From assembly GCF_015529805.1 (NCBI RefSeq), contig NZ_CP064654.1:1054001-1118000 (forward strand): a DNA stretch of 64,000 nt, in the 5' to 3' direction. The notes beneath the pieces were generated by a model. It ran no database searches. It saw only the letters and a list, made by a program, of their open reading frames with translations, and had not been told where the DNA came from. Below, piece by piece: positions 1 through 11,397 of this stretch; position 1 is the stretch's first letter, and each line of letters starts with the position of its first letter. Made by a program: the position numbers and the translations under genes. The DNA is from Qipengyuania soli. Its GTDB lineage: Bacteria > Pseudomonadota > Alphaproteobacteria > Sphingomonadales > Sphingomonadaceae.

Positions 1-93
1 GCGCAGCAGGTTGAGCATCACGACCGCTCCCGGTTTCGGGTTGCCGAAGAAGCGTGCTCCCTGTTCGGGCGTAACTTCCAGGTATTCTGCCAT
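1..93 (-). CDS. DUF1330 family protein, N-terminal fragment
   Basis: Only the first 31 residues are in the window; the gene runs off the left edge. The start is the ATG at 93 on the minus strand, preceded by a strong ribosome binding site (GGAGGGG) six bases upstream. The visible residues contain the stretch PGAVVMLNLLR. This resembles the opening of DUF1330 proteins, small ferredoxin-like stand-alone proteins of unknown substrate in which a 'VVMLNLL' strand is typical. The assignment is tentative because most of the domain is missing. Confidence 0.5.
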   Translation of the reverse strand, partial: MAEYLEVTPEQGARFFGNPKPGAVVMLNLLR

Positions 94-107
94 GACTTCC
101 CCTCCAT

Positions 108-141
108 AAAAGCAAAACGCCGGCCCCTCTCGGGACCGGCG
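108..141 (-). terminator. Rho-independent terminator of rplY
   Basis: A GC-rich hairpin has CGCCGG at 118-123 pairing with CCGGCG at 136-141, plus three inner G-C pairs around a four-base loop. Read on the minus strand it is followed by TTTTGCTTTT (117 down to 108). It lies 33 bases past the stop of the L25 gene. Confidence 0.8.
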
Positions 142-173
142 CTTCAGGAAACCCGCGAAGGGTGGGGCAGGGA

Positions 174-860
174 TTACTCCGCGCCGCCTTCTTCTTCGGT
201 GGTTTCTTCTTCTTCGGCTTCGTCAGCAGCCTGGGCGCTGGCGGGTACCGAAGCGGCGTCGGCCGACGAAGTGTCGCCTTCGGCCTTCTTGAGTGCCGAG
301 GGAGCGACCAGCGTGGCGATGGTGAAGTCGCGATCGGTGATCGCGCTCTCGCTGCCGGCGGGCAGGGTCACTTCGCTGATGTGGATCGAATCGCCCACAT
401 CCTTGCCGGTGACGTCGATCTCGATTTCGCTCGGGATCTTGTCGGCATCGCAGATGAGGTCGAGTTCGTGACGGACGATGTTCAGAACGCCGCCCTTCTT
501 GAGGCCCGGGCTCTTCTCTTCGTTGGCGAACACGACAGGCACGTTCACTTCGACCTTCGCGCCCTTTGCAAGGCGGAGGAAGTCGACGTGTTCCGGGCGG
601 TCGCTCACGGGATGGACAGCGACGTCCTTGGGAAGCGTGCGGACCTTCTTGCCACCGATCTCGATCTCGACGATCGAGTTCATGAAGTGGCCGGTGCCGA
701 GCTGGCGAACCAGTTCCTTGGCTTCCACGTGAATCAGTGTGGGTTCTTCCTTGCCGCCGTAAATCACGGCAGGGACGCGGCCATCGCGGCGCAGTTGACG
801 GGAGGCTCCCTTGCCAGCCCGTTCGCGCGCCTCGGCCGGCAGGGTCAGAGCGTCGCTCAT
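174..860 (-). CDS. rplY: 50S ribosomal protein L25 (Ctc-type, long form)
   Basis: The 228-residue protein starts [14 protein letters not shown] and continues [21 protein letters not shown], the classic N-terminal 5S-rRNA-binding L25 domain. The second half is the Ctc/TL5-type beta-rich domain, and the tail is very acidic (about 20 residues, mostly Glu and Asp). It binds 5S rRNA in the large subunit. The length fits the long Ctc form rather than the short 94-residue enteric L25. An open frame continues upstream of 860 but without L25 character, so the ATG at 860 is chosen; it matches the family start. A clear terminator follows. Confidence 0.95.
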   Translation of the reverse strand: MSDALTLPAEARERAGKGASRQLRRDGRVPAVIYGGKEEPTLIHVEAKELVRQLGTGHFMNSIVEIEIGGKKVRTLPKDVAVHPVSDRPEHVDFLRLAKGAKVEVNVPVVFANEEKSPGLKKGGVLNIVRHELDLICDADKIPSEIEIDVTGKDVGDSIHISEVTLPAGSESAITDRDFTIATLVAPSALKKAEGDTSSADAASVPASAQAADEAEEEETTEEEGGAE

Positions 861-1012
861 CTGTATTGCCTTTCGAATGCGTTTGAATGCTTCGGTCCGC
901 CACGCCTCCAGGGATGACCATGACGCCGAAGGGCGCGCCATTAGGGGGAAGGGGGACAAAAGGCAAGCCTTGGTGTGCAGGGCCGGAAATCCCGCCACAG
1001 AGCTGCGCCAGG

Positions 1013-1903
1013 CTATTGCGTCCTTGCCACGCTGTACCCGCGGGCCTCGAGCATTGCCGCAAGACCATCGGGTCCGCCCATGTGGCCGGCGCCCACTGCG
1101 ACGAGAGGTTTCTCTGGGCGTGCCAATATGGTCGCCAGTTTTGCTGACCATTCGCGATTGCGCCGTACCAGCAGTGCCTCGCGCAGTTCCGGATCGGCGA
1201 GCATTCCACCGTCGGCAGTGCGGGATAACGCATCCACATCGCCGCGCAGCCAATCTCGGGCGAGACGGTCGTCTTCCGAGGTTCCGTCGGTGATCTCGTC
1301 GATCACCGCCTGCAACAGGTCGCGTTGATCGGTCTCGGGCAGGGTGTCGAAAATCGACAGTTGCCTTTGCGCGCCTTCCAGCTCCTCGACACTCCGGCCC
1401 CTGAAGTCGGCCAGCAGGGCGAGATCGGCACCATTGCCCCCGTCGCCATCCTGTGCGGCCTGGGCGAGGGCAAGGGCGGCGGCCCATGTCTCCATTGTGT
1501 CGAGATCACTTTCGGCAATACTCGCCTTCTCGAGCGCTGCATCGAGTTTTTCCCTGTAGGCTGGAGTCACGCGGCTGCGGATTTTGCCTTGCGGACCGTC
1601 GAACGCCAGCCTGCGGAATTGCGCTGCCATTGCCGCTCCATCCGCGAGATTGCCGACCTCGACAACCAGCAGGTCGGCCTCGTCGATCGCGGACTGCAGC
1701 CGGGCAGTACGCCATCTGGTTCCTTCAGGCAGGGCATGGATCGTTCCGAAGAGCCAGCCTTCAACGTTGCCCGAACCATCGCGGATTTCCCACAGGGCCG
1801 GTTGGGAGCCAGCCTCGGCAAACTCCTTGTCCTTCTTGCCGCACCCGGCAAGCAACAGTGTCCCGAAAAGGACACCGAAGATCGCTTTCGCCAGCGGGTT
1901 CAT
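1013..1903 (-). CDS. TraB/GumN family lipoprotein (copy 1)
   Basis: The 296-residue protein has a lipoprotein signal: a short positive N-terminus, a hydrophobic run and the lipobox LAGC near residues 16-19. The mature part carries [12 protein letters not shown], the hallmark TraB/GumN motif in which the His sits after the first strand, and near the C-terminus [10 protein letters not shown], the second conserved Gly-His motif. TraB/GumN (Tiki-like) proteins are putative metal-dependent proteases; the substrate of bacterial GumN members is unknown. It lies 19 bases downstream of a second family member, so the pair looks like a tandem duplication. The start is the ATG just before the signal peptide; the open frame extends further upstream. 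Confidence 0.85.
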   Translation of the reverse strand: MNPLAKAIFGVLFGTLLLAGCGKKDKEFAEAGSQPALWEIRDGSGNVEGWLFGTIHALPEGTRWRTARLQSAIDEADLLVVEVGNLADGAAMAAQFRRLAFDGPQGKIRSRVTPAYREKLDAALEKASIAESDLDTMETWAAALALAQAAQDGDGGNGADLALLADFRGRSVEELEGAQRQLSIFDTLPETDQRDLLQAVIDEITDGTSEDDRLARDWLRGDVDALSRTADGGMLADPELREALLVRRNREWSAKLATILARPEKPLVAVGAGHMGGPDGLAAMLEARGYSVARTQ

Positions 1904-1922
1904 GCGCTCACGGATCGCTGGC

Positions 1923-2855
1923 CTACTGGACCCGCTCGACCCGGAATCCGCGCTGCGTGAGATAATACTGGACGCTCTTTTCCCCGGCGAGGTGGCCTGC
2001 GCCAACCGCGACGAAGACAGCGCCGGGCTTGTCCATGCGATTGTCGATCCACTCCGCCCACTTCGCATTGCGGTTATAGAGTAGGATGTTGGTCAGAACG
2101 GGATCGGTCAGGCCCTCGTTTAGGAGGGCTGCGAGGCCGTCTGCATCGCCTTCCATCCATTCGGCGACCATCTTGTCCATCATCGGCGAGACGGATTCGA
2201 TATTCTCCGCAGAGGACATAAGGAAAGAGATCTGCGATTGCATCGGGAGCTGGTCGAACATGTCGATCTGGAAACCTATGGTCTCCAGTGCATCGCGCGT
2301 TACCTGCGGAGACAGATCCTTTTCGATGACCTTCTCGACACCGGAGTCCATGTCGTAACCAGCCTTGAGCAAAGGCAGCATTGCCAGTGTCATGCCCGCG
2401 AACCATGGTTCAAAGCGGTCGAATGCGTCGACCGGCAGGCCCAGCTTCGACATCGCGGTTTCGTACGAAACGCGCTGGTCGGCATCGAGCAGGTCGCGCA
2501 TAGTCTTGTTACCGCTCAGCATCGCCTTGGCAGCTATCATCTGCTGGGAAGACGGATCGGTAATCGCGTCCCCGGGAATCTCAGTCACCAGAGTGCTCGA
2601 ATACTCCAGCGCCTGCTCGACGGGGCCCACCCGCCACTTGACCTCGCGCGGCAGGGCGTGGACGGTGCCGAAGAGGTAGATGGTCGTGTCCTCGTCCGCG
2701 AGCATCCACAGGGCCGGACCAGACAGCTCCTTCGGGTCCTCGACAGCAACTGCCAGTGCGGGGGCAACATCGGAGACTGCATCCTGCGCCTGAGCGGCAG
2801 CACCCTGGAAGAGCAGGGAAAAGCAGGCAGCAGTACCGAGAAGGACACGTTTCAT
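1923..2855 (-). CDS. TraB/GumN family exported protein (copy 2)
   Basis: The 310-residue protein has a Sec signal peptide (MKRVLLGTAACFSLLF, cleavage likely after AQAQ) but, unlike its neighbour, no lipobox cysteine. It has the same two diagnostic motifs, YLFGTVHALP about 60 residues in and VAVGAGHLAG near the end. The two adjacent paralogs are co-oriented, 19 bases apart and differ in anchoring (periplasmic versus lipoprotein). No convincing ribosome binding site is seen before the ATG at 2855. Function beyond a putative metalloprotease fold is unknown. Confidence 0.85.
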   Translation of the reverse strand: MKRVLLGTAACFSLLFQGAAAQAQDAVSDVAPALAVAVEDPKELSGPALWMLADEDTTIYLFGTVHALPREVKWRVGPVEQALEYSSTLVTEIPGDAITDPSSQQMIAAKAMLSGNKTMRDLLDADQRVSYETAMSKLGLPVDAFDRFEPWFAGMTLAMLPLLKAGYDMDSGVEKVIEKDLSPQVTRDALETIGFQIDMFDQLPMQSQISFLMSSAENIESVSPMMDKMVAEWMEGDADGLAALLNEGLTDPVLTNILLYNRNAKWAEWIDNRMDKPGAVFVAVGAGHLAGEKSVQYYLTQRGFRVERVQ

Positions 2856-2915
2856 GTTCGGGTAAATCCGTGGAATTCAATCTACTTGATAGGTTGCCCG
2901 TGGCCCAAGACAAGA

Positions 2916-3569
2916 TCAGCCATGATGGCGTTTCCAAAGATTTGCCAGATTTACGACCACTAGCGTCACGATAAAGAGGATCATGACGTCTGGTCGCGGC
3001 AGGAATCCGCCACGCCAGGCGAGCCACCAGACGGGCGCCACAAAGTAGAACAGCTGTCCGCCGACCATGAAGCCGAAGTCGTTGGCGCTGCGCATGAAGT
3101 CATCCGAATTGCGACGCACAAGGAATACCAGCAGCGGTATGGCGATGCACCACACCCCCAGCATTGGCAGGACAACGCTGCCGGGCAGAGCCGCATTGCT
3201 GAACAGATCGAGACGTTCGCCATTGGGTCCGCGATGCGCAATCAAAGGGTATCCGGCCAGCGGTCCCAGCAGGGCTATTCCCACCAGGATCCAGCGCATC
3301 CTGATACCGCGCGCAGTGCGGGGCTCACCCATGGTGAAATCGGGCGCAGTACGCCAGAAGATGCGGCCCACGAAGATCGAAGCGATCCCGATAGCGGCGA
3401 TGACCAGCCAGTCGAGCGGACCGTCGGCCTTGCGGGCAAGAATGACCGGAAGGATGGCAAAAGGCAGGAAGAGGCCAAGGCCAACCGCCCACAGCAAGAG
3501 GTTGCGCCAATAGCGGGCAGAACCCGGCACGACCTCGCCAGGGGCATCCGACAGGTCAGTTTTCGTCAT
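2916..3569 (-). CDS. Membrane protein of the XRE cassette (member D)
   Basis: The 217-residue protein has six or so hydrophobic helices (for example LLLWAVGLGLFLPFAILPVI, LVIAAIGIASIFVG and VMILFIVTLVVVNLANLW) and a short charged C-terminus WKRHHG. I do not recognise the family. The segment RRNSDDFMRSANDF resembles the R-x-D/E-acidic-aromatic motif in the three other membrane proteins of this cassette. The start codon (3569) lies inside the end of the XRE regulator gene with a 14-base overlap, so translation of the two is probably coupled. It is the last gene of a five-gene minus-strand run that begins at 5042. Small XRE regulators of this size are often found next to few-helix membrane proteins, which is the only functional hint. 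Confidence 0.75.
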   Translation of the reverse strand: MTKTDLSDAPGEVVPGSARYWRNLLLWAVGLGLFLPFAILPVILARKADGPLDWLVIAAIGIASIFVGRIFWRTAPDFTMGEPRTARGIRMRWILVGIALLGPLAGYPLIAHRGPNGERLDLFSNAALPGSVVLPMLGVWCIAIPLLVFLVRRNSDDFMRSANDFGFMVGGQLFYFVAPVWWLAWRGGFLPRPDVMILFIVTLVVVNLANLWKRHHG

Positions 3570-3750
3570 CGAATATTTCCTCAATTGGCATGTCGAACAG
3601 CCGCGCGATGCGGAAGGCGAGGGGTAGGGAGGGATCGTGCTTGCCCGTCTCGATCGCGTTGACTGCCTGACGCGACACGTCGAGATGCATGGCCAGCTCC
3701 GCCTGGCTCCACTCCCGTTCGGCACGAAGGACGCGGAGGCGGTTCTTCAT
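3556..3750 (-). CDS. Small XRE-family HTH transcriptional regulator
   Basis: The 64-residue protein is almost entirely one helix-turn-helix domain: NRLRVLRAEREWSQAELA, then DVSRQAVNAIETGKHDPS with the recognition helix, ending PIEEIFDDEN. It belongs to the compact Cro/XRE group of 60-70 residues with no sensor domain. Its ATG overlaps the stop of the upstream membrane protein gene by 4 bases (ATGA), and its 3' end overlaps the start of the next membrane protein by 14 bases. It is therefore translated as an integral part of the cassette. By analogy with similar regulators it probably controls its own operon, with the membrane proteins supplying or sensing a signal; that is inference. Confidence 0.9.
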   Translation of the reverse strand: MKNRLRVLRAEREWSQAELAMHLDVSRQAVNAIETGKHDPSLPLAFRIARLFDMPIEEIFDDEN

Positions 3751-4253
3751 CGGCTGTCCTTCCAGCGCAGGAACTGGAAGATCCCGACGAAGGAAAGCAT
3801 GTAAAGGAACCAAACTCTCCGGAGCACCAGTTCGGGTCGCATTTCGCTGAGATAGAAGGCGTTATAGAACTCGCGGTAGAAGTCCGGAGCACGCAAGTCG
3901 GTGTTCACGAAGATGCCTCCCAGTACCCACGGCCCGATGAGGAGGAAGGGTGGTATTAACGCCGCCCCGTAGGCCATCACCCGCAAGCTGCGCTTCACCA
4001 GCCCCTCGGCGTAATCGTCGCGCATGAAACTTGCGACCATGAGGAACAGCGGGACGAAGCTATTGAAGATGATCATCACCAGCCCGCCAGCGAGATACCA
4101 GGCCGGAGCATTCTCCACGTCGTAATGGCTAACGATCCAGTCGATCAGGCCAACGACCAAAAAGAACAGGCATATGTCCATCAGCCGAAAGTAGAGCCGG
4201 CTGCGGCGCGCGGTCGATTTCGCCTTCCCAGGCGATTGCGATACGTGTTGCAT
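3747..4253 (-). CDS. Membrane protein of the XRE cassette (member C)
   Basis: The 168-residue protein has about four predicted transmembrane helices (ICLFFLVVGLIDWIVS, YLAGGLVMIIFNSFVPLFLM, ALIPPFLLIGPWVLGGIF and FLYMLSFVGIFQFL). Between the second and third is MRDDYAEGLVKRSLRVM, a charged stretch resembling DEY/DDF segments in the other three membrane proteins of the run. No family is recognised. The start ATG at 4253 is 2 bases after the stop of member B, and the stop overlaps the XRE gene start by 4 bases. I read it as part of one transcriptional unit and infer a role in the same complex or signalling device. Confidence 0.75.
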   Translation of the reverse strand: MQHVSQSPGKAKSTARRSRLYFRLMDICLFFLVVGLIDWIVSHYDVENAPAWYLAGGLVMIIFNSFVPLFLMVASFMRDDYAEGLVKRSLRVMAYGAALIPPFLLIGPWVLGGIFVNTDLRAPDFYREFYNAFYLSEMRPELVLRRVWFLYMLSFVGIFQFLRWKDSR

Positions 4254-4255
4254 TC

Positions 4256-4630
4256 TCAGTACCCTCTCAGCCGCGCCCAGGTGAAGGCCAGGTGAAAGGT
4301 CACAGCGATGGCAACCAGGCCGAACACGGTGTCGTCGACATAGTCCCGGGTGAACGAGAGGATGCTGGCGAACAGCCAAAGTCCGGTAATGCTCAGCGCC
4401 CAGCGCGCTGCAAAGTAAACGAGGCTTTGGAAATATTCGTCCTGCCGTCCGATAAAGGCGAGGCCGATGAGCGAGCCGGCGGTGAAGCCACCCGCCAGCG
4501 CCTCGATATGGTCGTAAAAACCATAGATCTTGCCGGTGAGAAGCAGCAGCGAAGAGCCCAGTCCGACCCACATCATCTTCATGGTGAAGCCGCGGTCGTC
4601 GACGGTAATGGCGTTGGGGTTGTACGGCAT
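4256..4630 (-). CDS. Membrane protein of the XRE cassette (member B)
   Basis: The 124-residue protein has three or four hydrophobic helices. Two features make it a paralog of the next gene upstream: a central GRQDEYFQSLVYFAARWAL (compare RNADEYVAALWRAG) and a nearly identical C-terminus, TWARLRGY versus TWARIRGTY. The ATG at 4630 is supported by GGAG nine bases upstream; the longer in-frame reading would overlap the preceding gene. It sits 16 bases downstream of member A. No characterised homolog comes to mind. Confidence 0.75.
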   Translation of the reverse strand: MPYNPNAITVDDRGFTMKMMWVGLGSSLLLLTGKIYGFYDHIEALAGGFTAGSLIGLAFIGRQDEYFQSLVYFAARWALSITGLWLFASILSFTRDYVDDTVFGLVAIAVTFHLAFTWARLRGY

Positions 4631-4646
4631 TTCGGTGGGCTCCAGA

Positions 4647-5042
4647 TCAATACGTTCCGCGGATTCGAGCCCAGGTGTGGGCGGCGAAGAATGCGGTGTA
4701 GGCAACCGCAGGACTTGCGCTCGCAGGAAAGTCCATCTTGTCTTCGACCCCGGCTAGGCCATCGATGAACCCTTCCATGGCGGGGCCGAACAATTCCCAG
4801 GCAATCAGCGCGATGAAGGCCGCACCGGCCCCCGCGCGCCAGAGTGCGGCGACGTATTCGTCGGCATTGCGGGTCACGAACAGCACGAGCACGGTGAGGA
4901 CGAACAGGATGCCCCAGATCGTGCCGACCGTGCCCGACAGAGCGTCGGCCTTGCGGGCCCACATGAAAACTATGGCGACCACCCCGACCCAGCCTGCGGC
5001 GAGGTGGAGCGATGAGCGGGAGATTTTCGGGGCAGTCGGCAT
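4647..5042 (-). CDS. Membrane protein of the XRE cassette (member A)
   Basis: The 131-residue protein is the first gene of the cassette. It has three or four hydrophobic helices (LHLAAGWVGVVAIVFMWA, IWGILFVLTVLVLFVT and AGAGAAFIALIAWELFG). The motif TRNADEYVAALWRAG follows helix 2, and the C-terminus is FFAAHTWARIRGTY. It is paralogous to member B. The start is taken as the ATG at 5042; an in-frame GTG four codons upstream is a credible alternative and neither has a strong ribosome binding site. A GC-rich stem-loop separates it from the UrcA-like gene upstream. Confidence 0.75.
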   Translation of the reverse strand: MPTAPKISRSSLHLAAGWVGVVAIVFMWARKADALSGTVGTIWGILFVLTVLVLFVTRNADEYVAALWRAGAGAAFIALIAWELFGPAMEGFIDGLAGVEDKMDFPASASPAVAYTAFFAAHTWARIRGTY

Positions 5043-5058
5043 GTCTCTACTCACGTTG

Positions 5059-5094
5059 CCGCCCGACCGGGATGTTGGGTCCCGGTCCGGGCGG
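5059..5094 (-). terminator. GC-rich intercistronic stem-loop after urcA-like gene
   Basis: An imperfect inverted repeat (CCGCCCGACCGGGA at 5059-5072 against TCCCGGTCCGGGCGG at 5080-5094) lies between the UrcA-like stop and the first gene of the membrane cassette. No T-run follows on either strand, so it may attenuate or stabilise rather than terminate fully. Confidence 0.5.
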
Positions 5095-5103
5095 AAGTTG
5101 TTT

Positions 5104-5424
5104 TCAGGCGCCAGCGTCTTCGCTGACCGCGTTCGAGAGGCGGAAGTTCGGAGTTTTCGCGATGGCAACGGCCACACCGGCGCGGGCGGCCTTGCGCAAT
5201 TCGGTGCGGCACTGGCGCTGGTCGGAGAGCGACGCGCCGTCGCGGGCATCATTGTCGCACGCCTCGCGGATCGACCGCTCGACCCGATTGTCTAGACGCA
5301 GCTGGTCGACGGGATCGGCGAGATTAAGGTCGCGGGTTTCGATCGTAACCGAGACCGTATCCTCGGCAAGAGCAGGAGCGGGGACGAGTGCGAGAGTGGC
5401 GAACAGGAAAGCGATCTTCTTCAT
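5104..5424 (-). CDS. UrcA family exported protein
   Basis: The 106-residue protein has a clear signal peptide (MKKIAFLFATLALVPAPALA). The mature part reads VTIETRDLNLADPVDQLRLD followed by a helical stretch with two cysteines 17 residues apart (EACD and QCRTE), typical of the small UrcA family found widely in Caulobacterales and sphingomonads. Function is unknown; I expect a periplasmic protein stabilised by one disulfide. The ATG at 5424 has a strong ribosome binding site (GGAGG). It may be cotranscribed with the membrane cassette downstream, subject to the stem-loop in between. Confidence 0.8.
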   Translation of the reverse strand: MKKIAFLFATLALVPAPALAEDTVSVTIETRDLNLADPVDQLRLDNRVERSIREACDNDARDGASLSDQRQCRTELRKAARAGVAVAIAKTPNFRLSNAVSEDAGA

Positions 5425-5474
5425 GACAATCCTCCAGTTGGATGTAGGGTCCAGTGGTGAGGTCAACCTTCCGG

Positions 5475-5555
5475 TGTGTCAGGTTGTCCTGACTATATGT
5501 CGCGATTCGCTGACTATGTCAACAATACCTGACACGATGTCCGGATAACCTGTCA
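5475..5555. promoter_or_regulatory. Repeat-rich divergent promoter region (urcA-like / glyQ)
   Basis: The region holds a 9-base inverted repeat, GTGTCAGGT at 5476-5484 and ACCTGACAC at 5527-5535. Between the arms are two direct copies of CTGACTAT (starting near 5489 and 5510), and ACCTGTCA recurs at about 5548. The repeated unit is TGTCAG or its complement. The layout suits a binding site for a dimeric regulator between two divergent genes; no known operator is recognised. It is also notably lower in GC than its surroundings. Confidence 0.45.
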
Positions 5556-5617
5556 TTTTCTGCCTTGCTGCATAGCGGCATTGACGCATTTTCGCGCATC
5601 CGCCAAAGCCCCGCGCC

Positions 5618-6517
5618 ATGGACCGCAATCCGCAAAATTCATTCCAGGACATGATCCTCGCACTCCACGATTTCTGGAGCGCGAAGGGCTGCCTTATCCT
5701 CCAGCCCTATGACATGCGCATGGGGGCAGGGACCTTTCACACCGCGACCACCCTGCGCGCACTCGGGCCCGAGCCCTGGAACGCGGCCTTCGTCCAGCCG
5801 TGCCGCCGCCCGACCGACGGCCGTTACGGCGAGAACCCGAACCGGTTGCAGCACTATTACCAGTACCAGGTGATCCTGAAGCCGAGCCCGCCCGACATCC
5901 AGGACTGGTATCTCGAGAGCTTGCGCGTCATCGGGATCGATCCGCTCAAGCACGACATCCGCTTCGTCGAGGACGACTGGGAAAGCCCCACGCTGGGCGC
6001 CTGGGGCCTGGGCTGGGAAGTCTGGTGCGACGGGATGGAAGTGACCCAGTTCACCTATTTCCAGCAGATGGGCGGCTTCGACTGCAAGCCGGTCGCGGGC
6101 GAGCTGACCTACGGGCTCGAACGCCTCGCGATGTACATCCAGGGCGTCGACAACGTGTACGACCTCGATTTCAACGGGCACGGCGTGACCTATGGCGACG
6201 TCTTCCTCGAGAATGAGAAGCAGATGTCGAAGTGGAACTTCGAGGTCGCCGAGACCGACGCTCTGTTTGACCTGTTCAACAAGGCCGAGGCCGAGTGCAA
6301 GAACGCGCTTGCCAACGAGGTCCCCATCGCTGCCTACGAACAGGCGGTCGAGGCGAGCCACATCTTCAACCTGCTGCAGGCCCGCGGCGTGATCAGCGTG
6401 CAGGAGCGTGCGAGCTATATGGGCCGCGTCCGCGATCTGGCGCGCGGAAGCTGCGAGGCACACATGGCCAAGGAAGCCGCAGGCTGGGCGCAGAAGTTTC
6501 CGGAGTGGTCGGCATGA
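5618..6517 (+). CDS. glyQ: Glycyl-tRNA synthetase alpha subunit
   Basis: The 299-residue catalytic subunit of the bacterial alpha2beta2 GlyRS. It opens with [20 protein letters not shown] and contains [17 protein letters not shown] and [18 protein letters not shown] (around residue 133), all near-invariant in GlyQ. It activates glycine with ATP in the cytoplasm and needs the beta subunit for tRNA charging. The stop overlaps the glyS start by 4 bases (ATGA), giving coupled synthesis of the two subunits. Length is the usual size for alphaproteobacteria. Confidence 0.97.
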   Translation: MDRNPQNSFQDMILALHDFWSAKGCLILQPYDMRMGAGTFHTATTLRALGPEPWNAAFVQPCRRPTDGRYGENPNRLQHYYQYQVILKPSPPDIQDWYLESLRVIGIDPLKHDIRFVEDDWESPTLGAWGLGWEVWCDGMEVTQFTYFQQMGGFDCKPVAGELTYGLERLAMYIQGVDNVYDLDFNGHGVTYGDVFLENEKQMSKWNFEVAETDALFDLFNKAEAECKNALANEVPIAAYEQAVEASHIFNLLQARGVISVQERASYMGRVRDLARGSCEAHMAKEAAGWAQKFPEWSA

Positions 6518-8673
6518 GCGACTTGCTCCTCGAACTGCGCAGCGAAGAAATTCCCGCTCGGATGCAGGCTGGCGCACGCGACGAACTCGAACGCCTGTTC
6601 CGGCGCGAGATGGAGGCTGCGGGCGTTTCGGTCGGTGAAATTACCGTCTGGTCGACCCCGCGCCGCCTCGCCCTGATCACGCGCGGCCTTCCCGTAGCGA
6701 CCGAGGCCGTGAGCGAAGAAGCCAAGGGCCCGCCCGAGGGCGCTCCCGATGCCGCGATCGACGGCTTCTGCCGCAAGAACGGCGTTGTCCGCGAGAGCCT
6801 CGAATTGCGCGACGTGAAGGGCCGCAACACCTGGTTCGCAGTGATCGAAAAGCCCGGCCGGGCGACCAAGGACGTGCTCGCCGAAGCCATTCCGGCGATC
6901 ATCCGCGATTTCGCCTGGCCCAAGTCGATGCGCTGGGGAGCAGCCTCGCTCTCGACCGAGAGCCTGCGCTGGGTGCGCCCGCTGTCGGGCATCGTTGCCC
7001 TGCTGGGCGACGACGTCGTCGAGTGCGAGGTGCATGGTGTCACTTCGGGCGCGGTCACGCTCGGCCACCGCTTCCATCACTCGGGCGACATCACCATCGG
7101 CAATGCCGACGACTATGCGGTCAAGCTGCGCGCCGGTCATGTGATCGTCGACCATGCCGAACGGCAGGACATGATCCGCTCAGGCGCGGCCAAGGTCGCC
7201 GCGGACGCCGGCCTCAAGCTGGTTGAGGACGAGGGGTTGGTGATCGAGAACGCGGGCCTCACTGAATGGCCGGTGCCGCTGCTCGGCCGTTTCGACGAGG
7301 CTTTCCTCGATGTGCCGCCGGAGGTCATCCAGCTCACCGCGCGCGTGAACCAGAAATACTTCGTTTGTGAGGATAGTGCAGGCAAACTCGCCAACGCCTT
7401 CGTCTGCACCGCCAACATCGAGGCCGCGGATGGCGGCGCGGCGATCGTCGACGGCAACCGCAAGGTCCTCGCGGCGCGTCTCTCCGATGCGCGGTTCTTC
7501 TGGGAGCAGGATCGCAAGACGCTGCTCGCCCAGCAGGCGCGAAAGCTGTCGCGCATCACCTTCCACGAAAAGCTCGGCACCCTGGACGACAAGGTCGACC
7601 GCGTCGCCAAGCTCGCCGACTGGCTCGTCTTCGACGCCAAGGCACCCAATGGCGACCACAAGCTGGCCCGCATGGCGGCGGAGCTGTCGAAAGCAGATCT
7701 CGTCACTGAAATGGTTGGCGAGTTTCCCGAACTTCAGGGGCTGATGGGGGGATACTACGCTCGGGCCGAGGGTCTGCCGGAAGAAGTCGCCGATGCGATC
7801 CGCGATCACTACAAGCCGGTCGGGGCGAGAGACGAGGTGCCGACAGCGCCGACCACCGTCGCAGTCAGCCTTGCCGACAAGCTCGACAATCTCTTGAGCT
7901 TCTTCAAGATCGACATCCTGCCGACCGGCTCGAAGGATCCTTTTGCCCTTCGTCGCGCCGCGCTCGGTTACCTTCGCCTGGTCCAGGCGAACAATTTGAA
8001 ACTCGAACTCGACCAAGTGGTGCACGCATGGGCGAGCAAGCCGCTTCCTGCGCTGGCGGAAAAGCTGGCCGACTTCCTGCTCGACCGCCTGGCGGTCCAG
8101 CTGCGCGATGAGGGCGTGCGCCACGATTACATCCAGGCATCGCGTGCCTGGCAAGGGCGGACGGACATGCGCGTGGACCGGGTCGAGGCCCGCGCGCGCG
8201 CGCTAACTTCGTTCATGGACACCGACGACGGCGCGAACCTCCTCGCCGGCTACAAGCGCGCGGCCAATATCCTCAAGAAGGAAGACTGGCACGGGATCGA
8301 GGGCGAGATCAGCCGCACGGGCGAGGAAGATCCGCTGGCGCTGGTCGACGATCCAGACATGAAGGCAGTGATCGACGCCAAGATGGCCGAGCGCCATGCG
8401 CGCGACCTTTCCTACACGCCGGAACCTGCCGAAAAGGCGCTGATGGACGCTCTCGCCACCGCTCAGCCGCAGGCCGCCAAGGCCATCGCCGCCGAGGATT
8501 TCGCCGCCGCCATGGCTGCGCTTGCCTCGCTGCGCGCGCCGATCGACCGCTTCTTCGATGAAGTGACGGTAAATGCGGATGAAGAAAACAAGCGGGCAAA
8601 CCGGCTCGACCTGCTTGCGGCCTTCCGTGCTGCAGTGCACAAAGTTGCGGACTTCAGTCGGATCGAAGGCTGA
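6514..8673 (+). CDS. glyS: Glycyl-tRNA synthetase beta subunit
   Basis: The 719-residue protein starts [18 protein letters not shown], the standard GlyS opening. The central part contains [10 protein letters not shown] and [16 protein letters not shown]; the C-terminal half includes [24 protein letters not shown] and a DALR-like anticodon-binding region near the end. It binds tRNA-Gly and partners with GlyQ. The frame is open far upstream into glyQ, but the ATG at 6514, overlapping the glyQ stop, matches the family start exactly. Confidence 0.97.
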   Translation: MSDLLLELRSEEIPARMQAGARDELERLFRREMEAAGVSVGEITVWSTPRRLALITRGLPVATEAVSEEAKGPPEGAPDAAIDGFCRKNGVVRESLELRDVKGRNTWFAVIEKPGRATKDVLAEAIPAIIRDFAWPKSMRWGAASLSTESLRWVRPLSGIVALLGDDVVECEVHGVTSGAVTLGHRFHHSGDITIGNADDYAVKLRAGHVIVDHAERQDMIRSGAAKVAADAGLKLVEDEGLVIENAGLTEWPVPLLGRFDEAFLDVPPEVIQLTARVNQKYFVCEDSAGKLANAFVCTANIEAADGGAAIVDGNRKVLAARLSDARFFWEQDRKTLLAQQARKLSRITFHEKLGTLDDKVDRVAKLADWLVFDAKAPNGDHKLARMAAELSKADLVTEMVGEFPELQGLMGGYYARAEGLPEEVADAIRDHYKPVGARDEVPTAPTTVAVSLADKLDNLLSFFKIDILPTGSKDPFALRRAALGYLRLVQANNLKLELDQVVHAWASKPLPALAEKLADFLLDRLAVQLRDEGVRHDYIQASRAWQGRTDMRVDRVEARARALTSFMDTDDGANLLAGYKRAANILKKEDWHGIEGEISRTGEEDPLALVDDPDMKAVIDAKMAERHARDLSYTPEPAEKALMDALATAQPQAAKAIAAEDFAAAMAALASLRAPIDRFFDEVTVNADEENKRANRLDLLAAFRAAVHKVADFSRIEG

Positions 8674-8730
8674 TCCGTTTCATTCGCATGGACCCTGTTC
8701 CATGTGTTCCATCCTGTAGGGACTGCCCTG

Positions 8731-11393
<2,663 letters not shown>

Positions 11394-11397
<4 letters not shown>

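Noticed and set aside
3556-3750. Antitoxin of a toxin-antitoxin pair
   Set aside because: The XRE protein has no adjacent RelE/HigB/HipA-like toxin; its overlapping neighbours are membrane proteins, so an operon regulator fits better.
5639-6577. 312-codon antisense frame across glyQ
   Set aside because: Opposite strand of an unambiguous GlyQ; composition is typical of a shadow frame.
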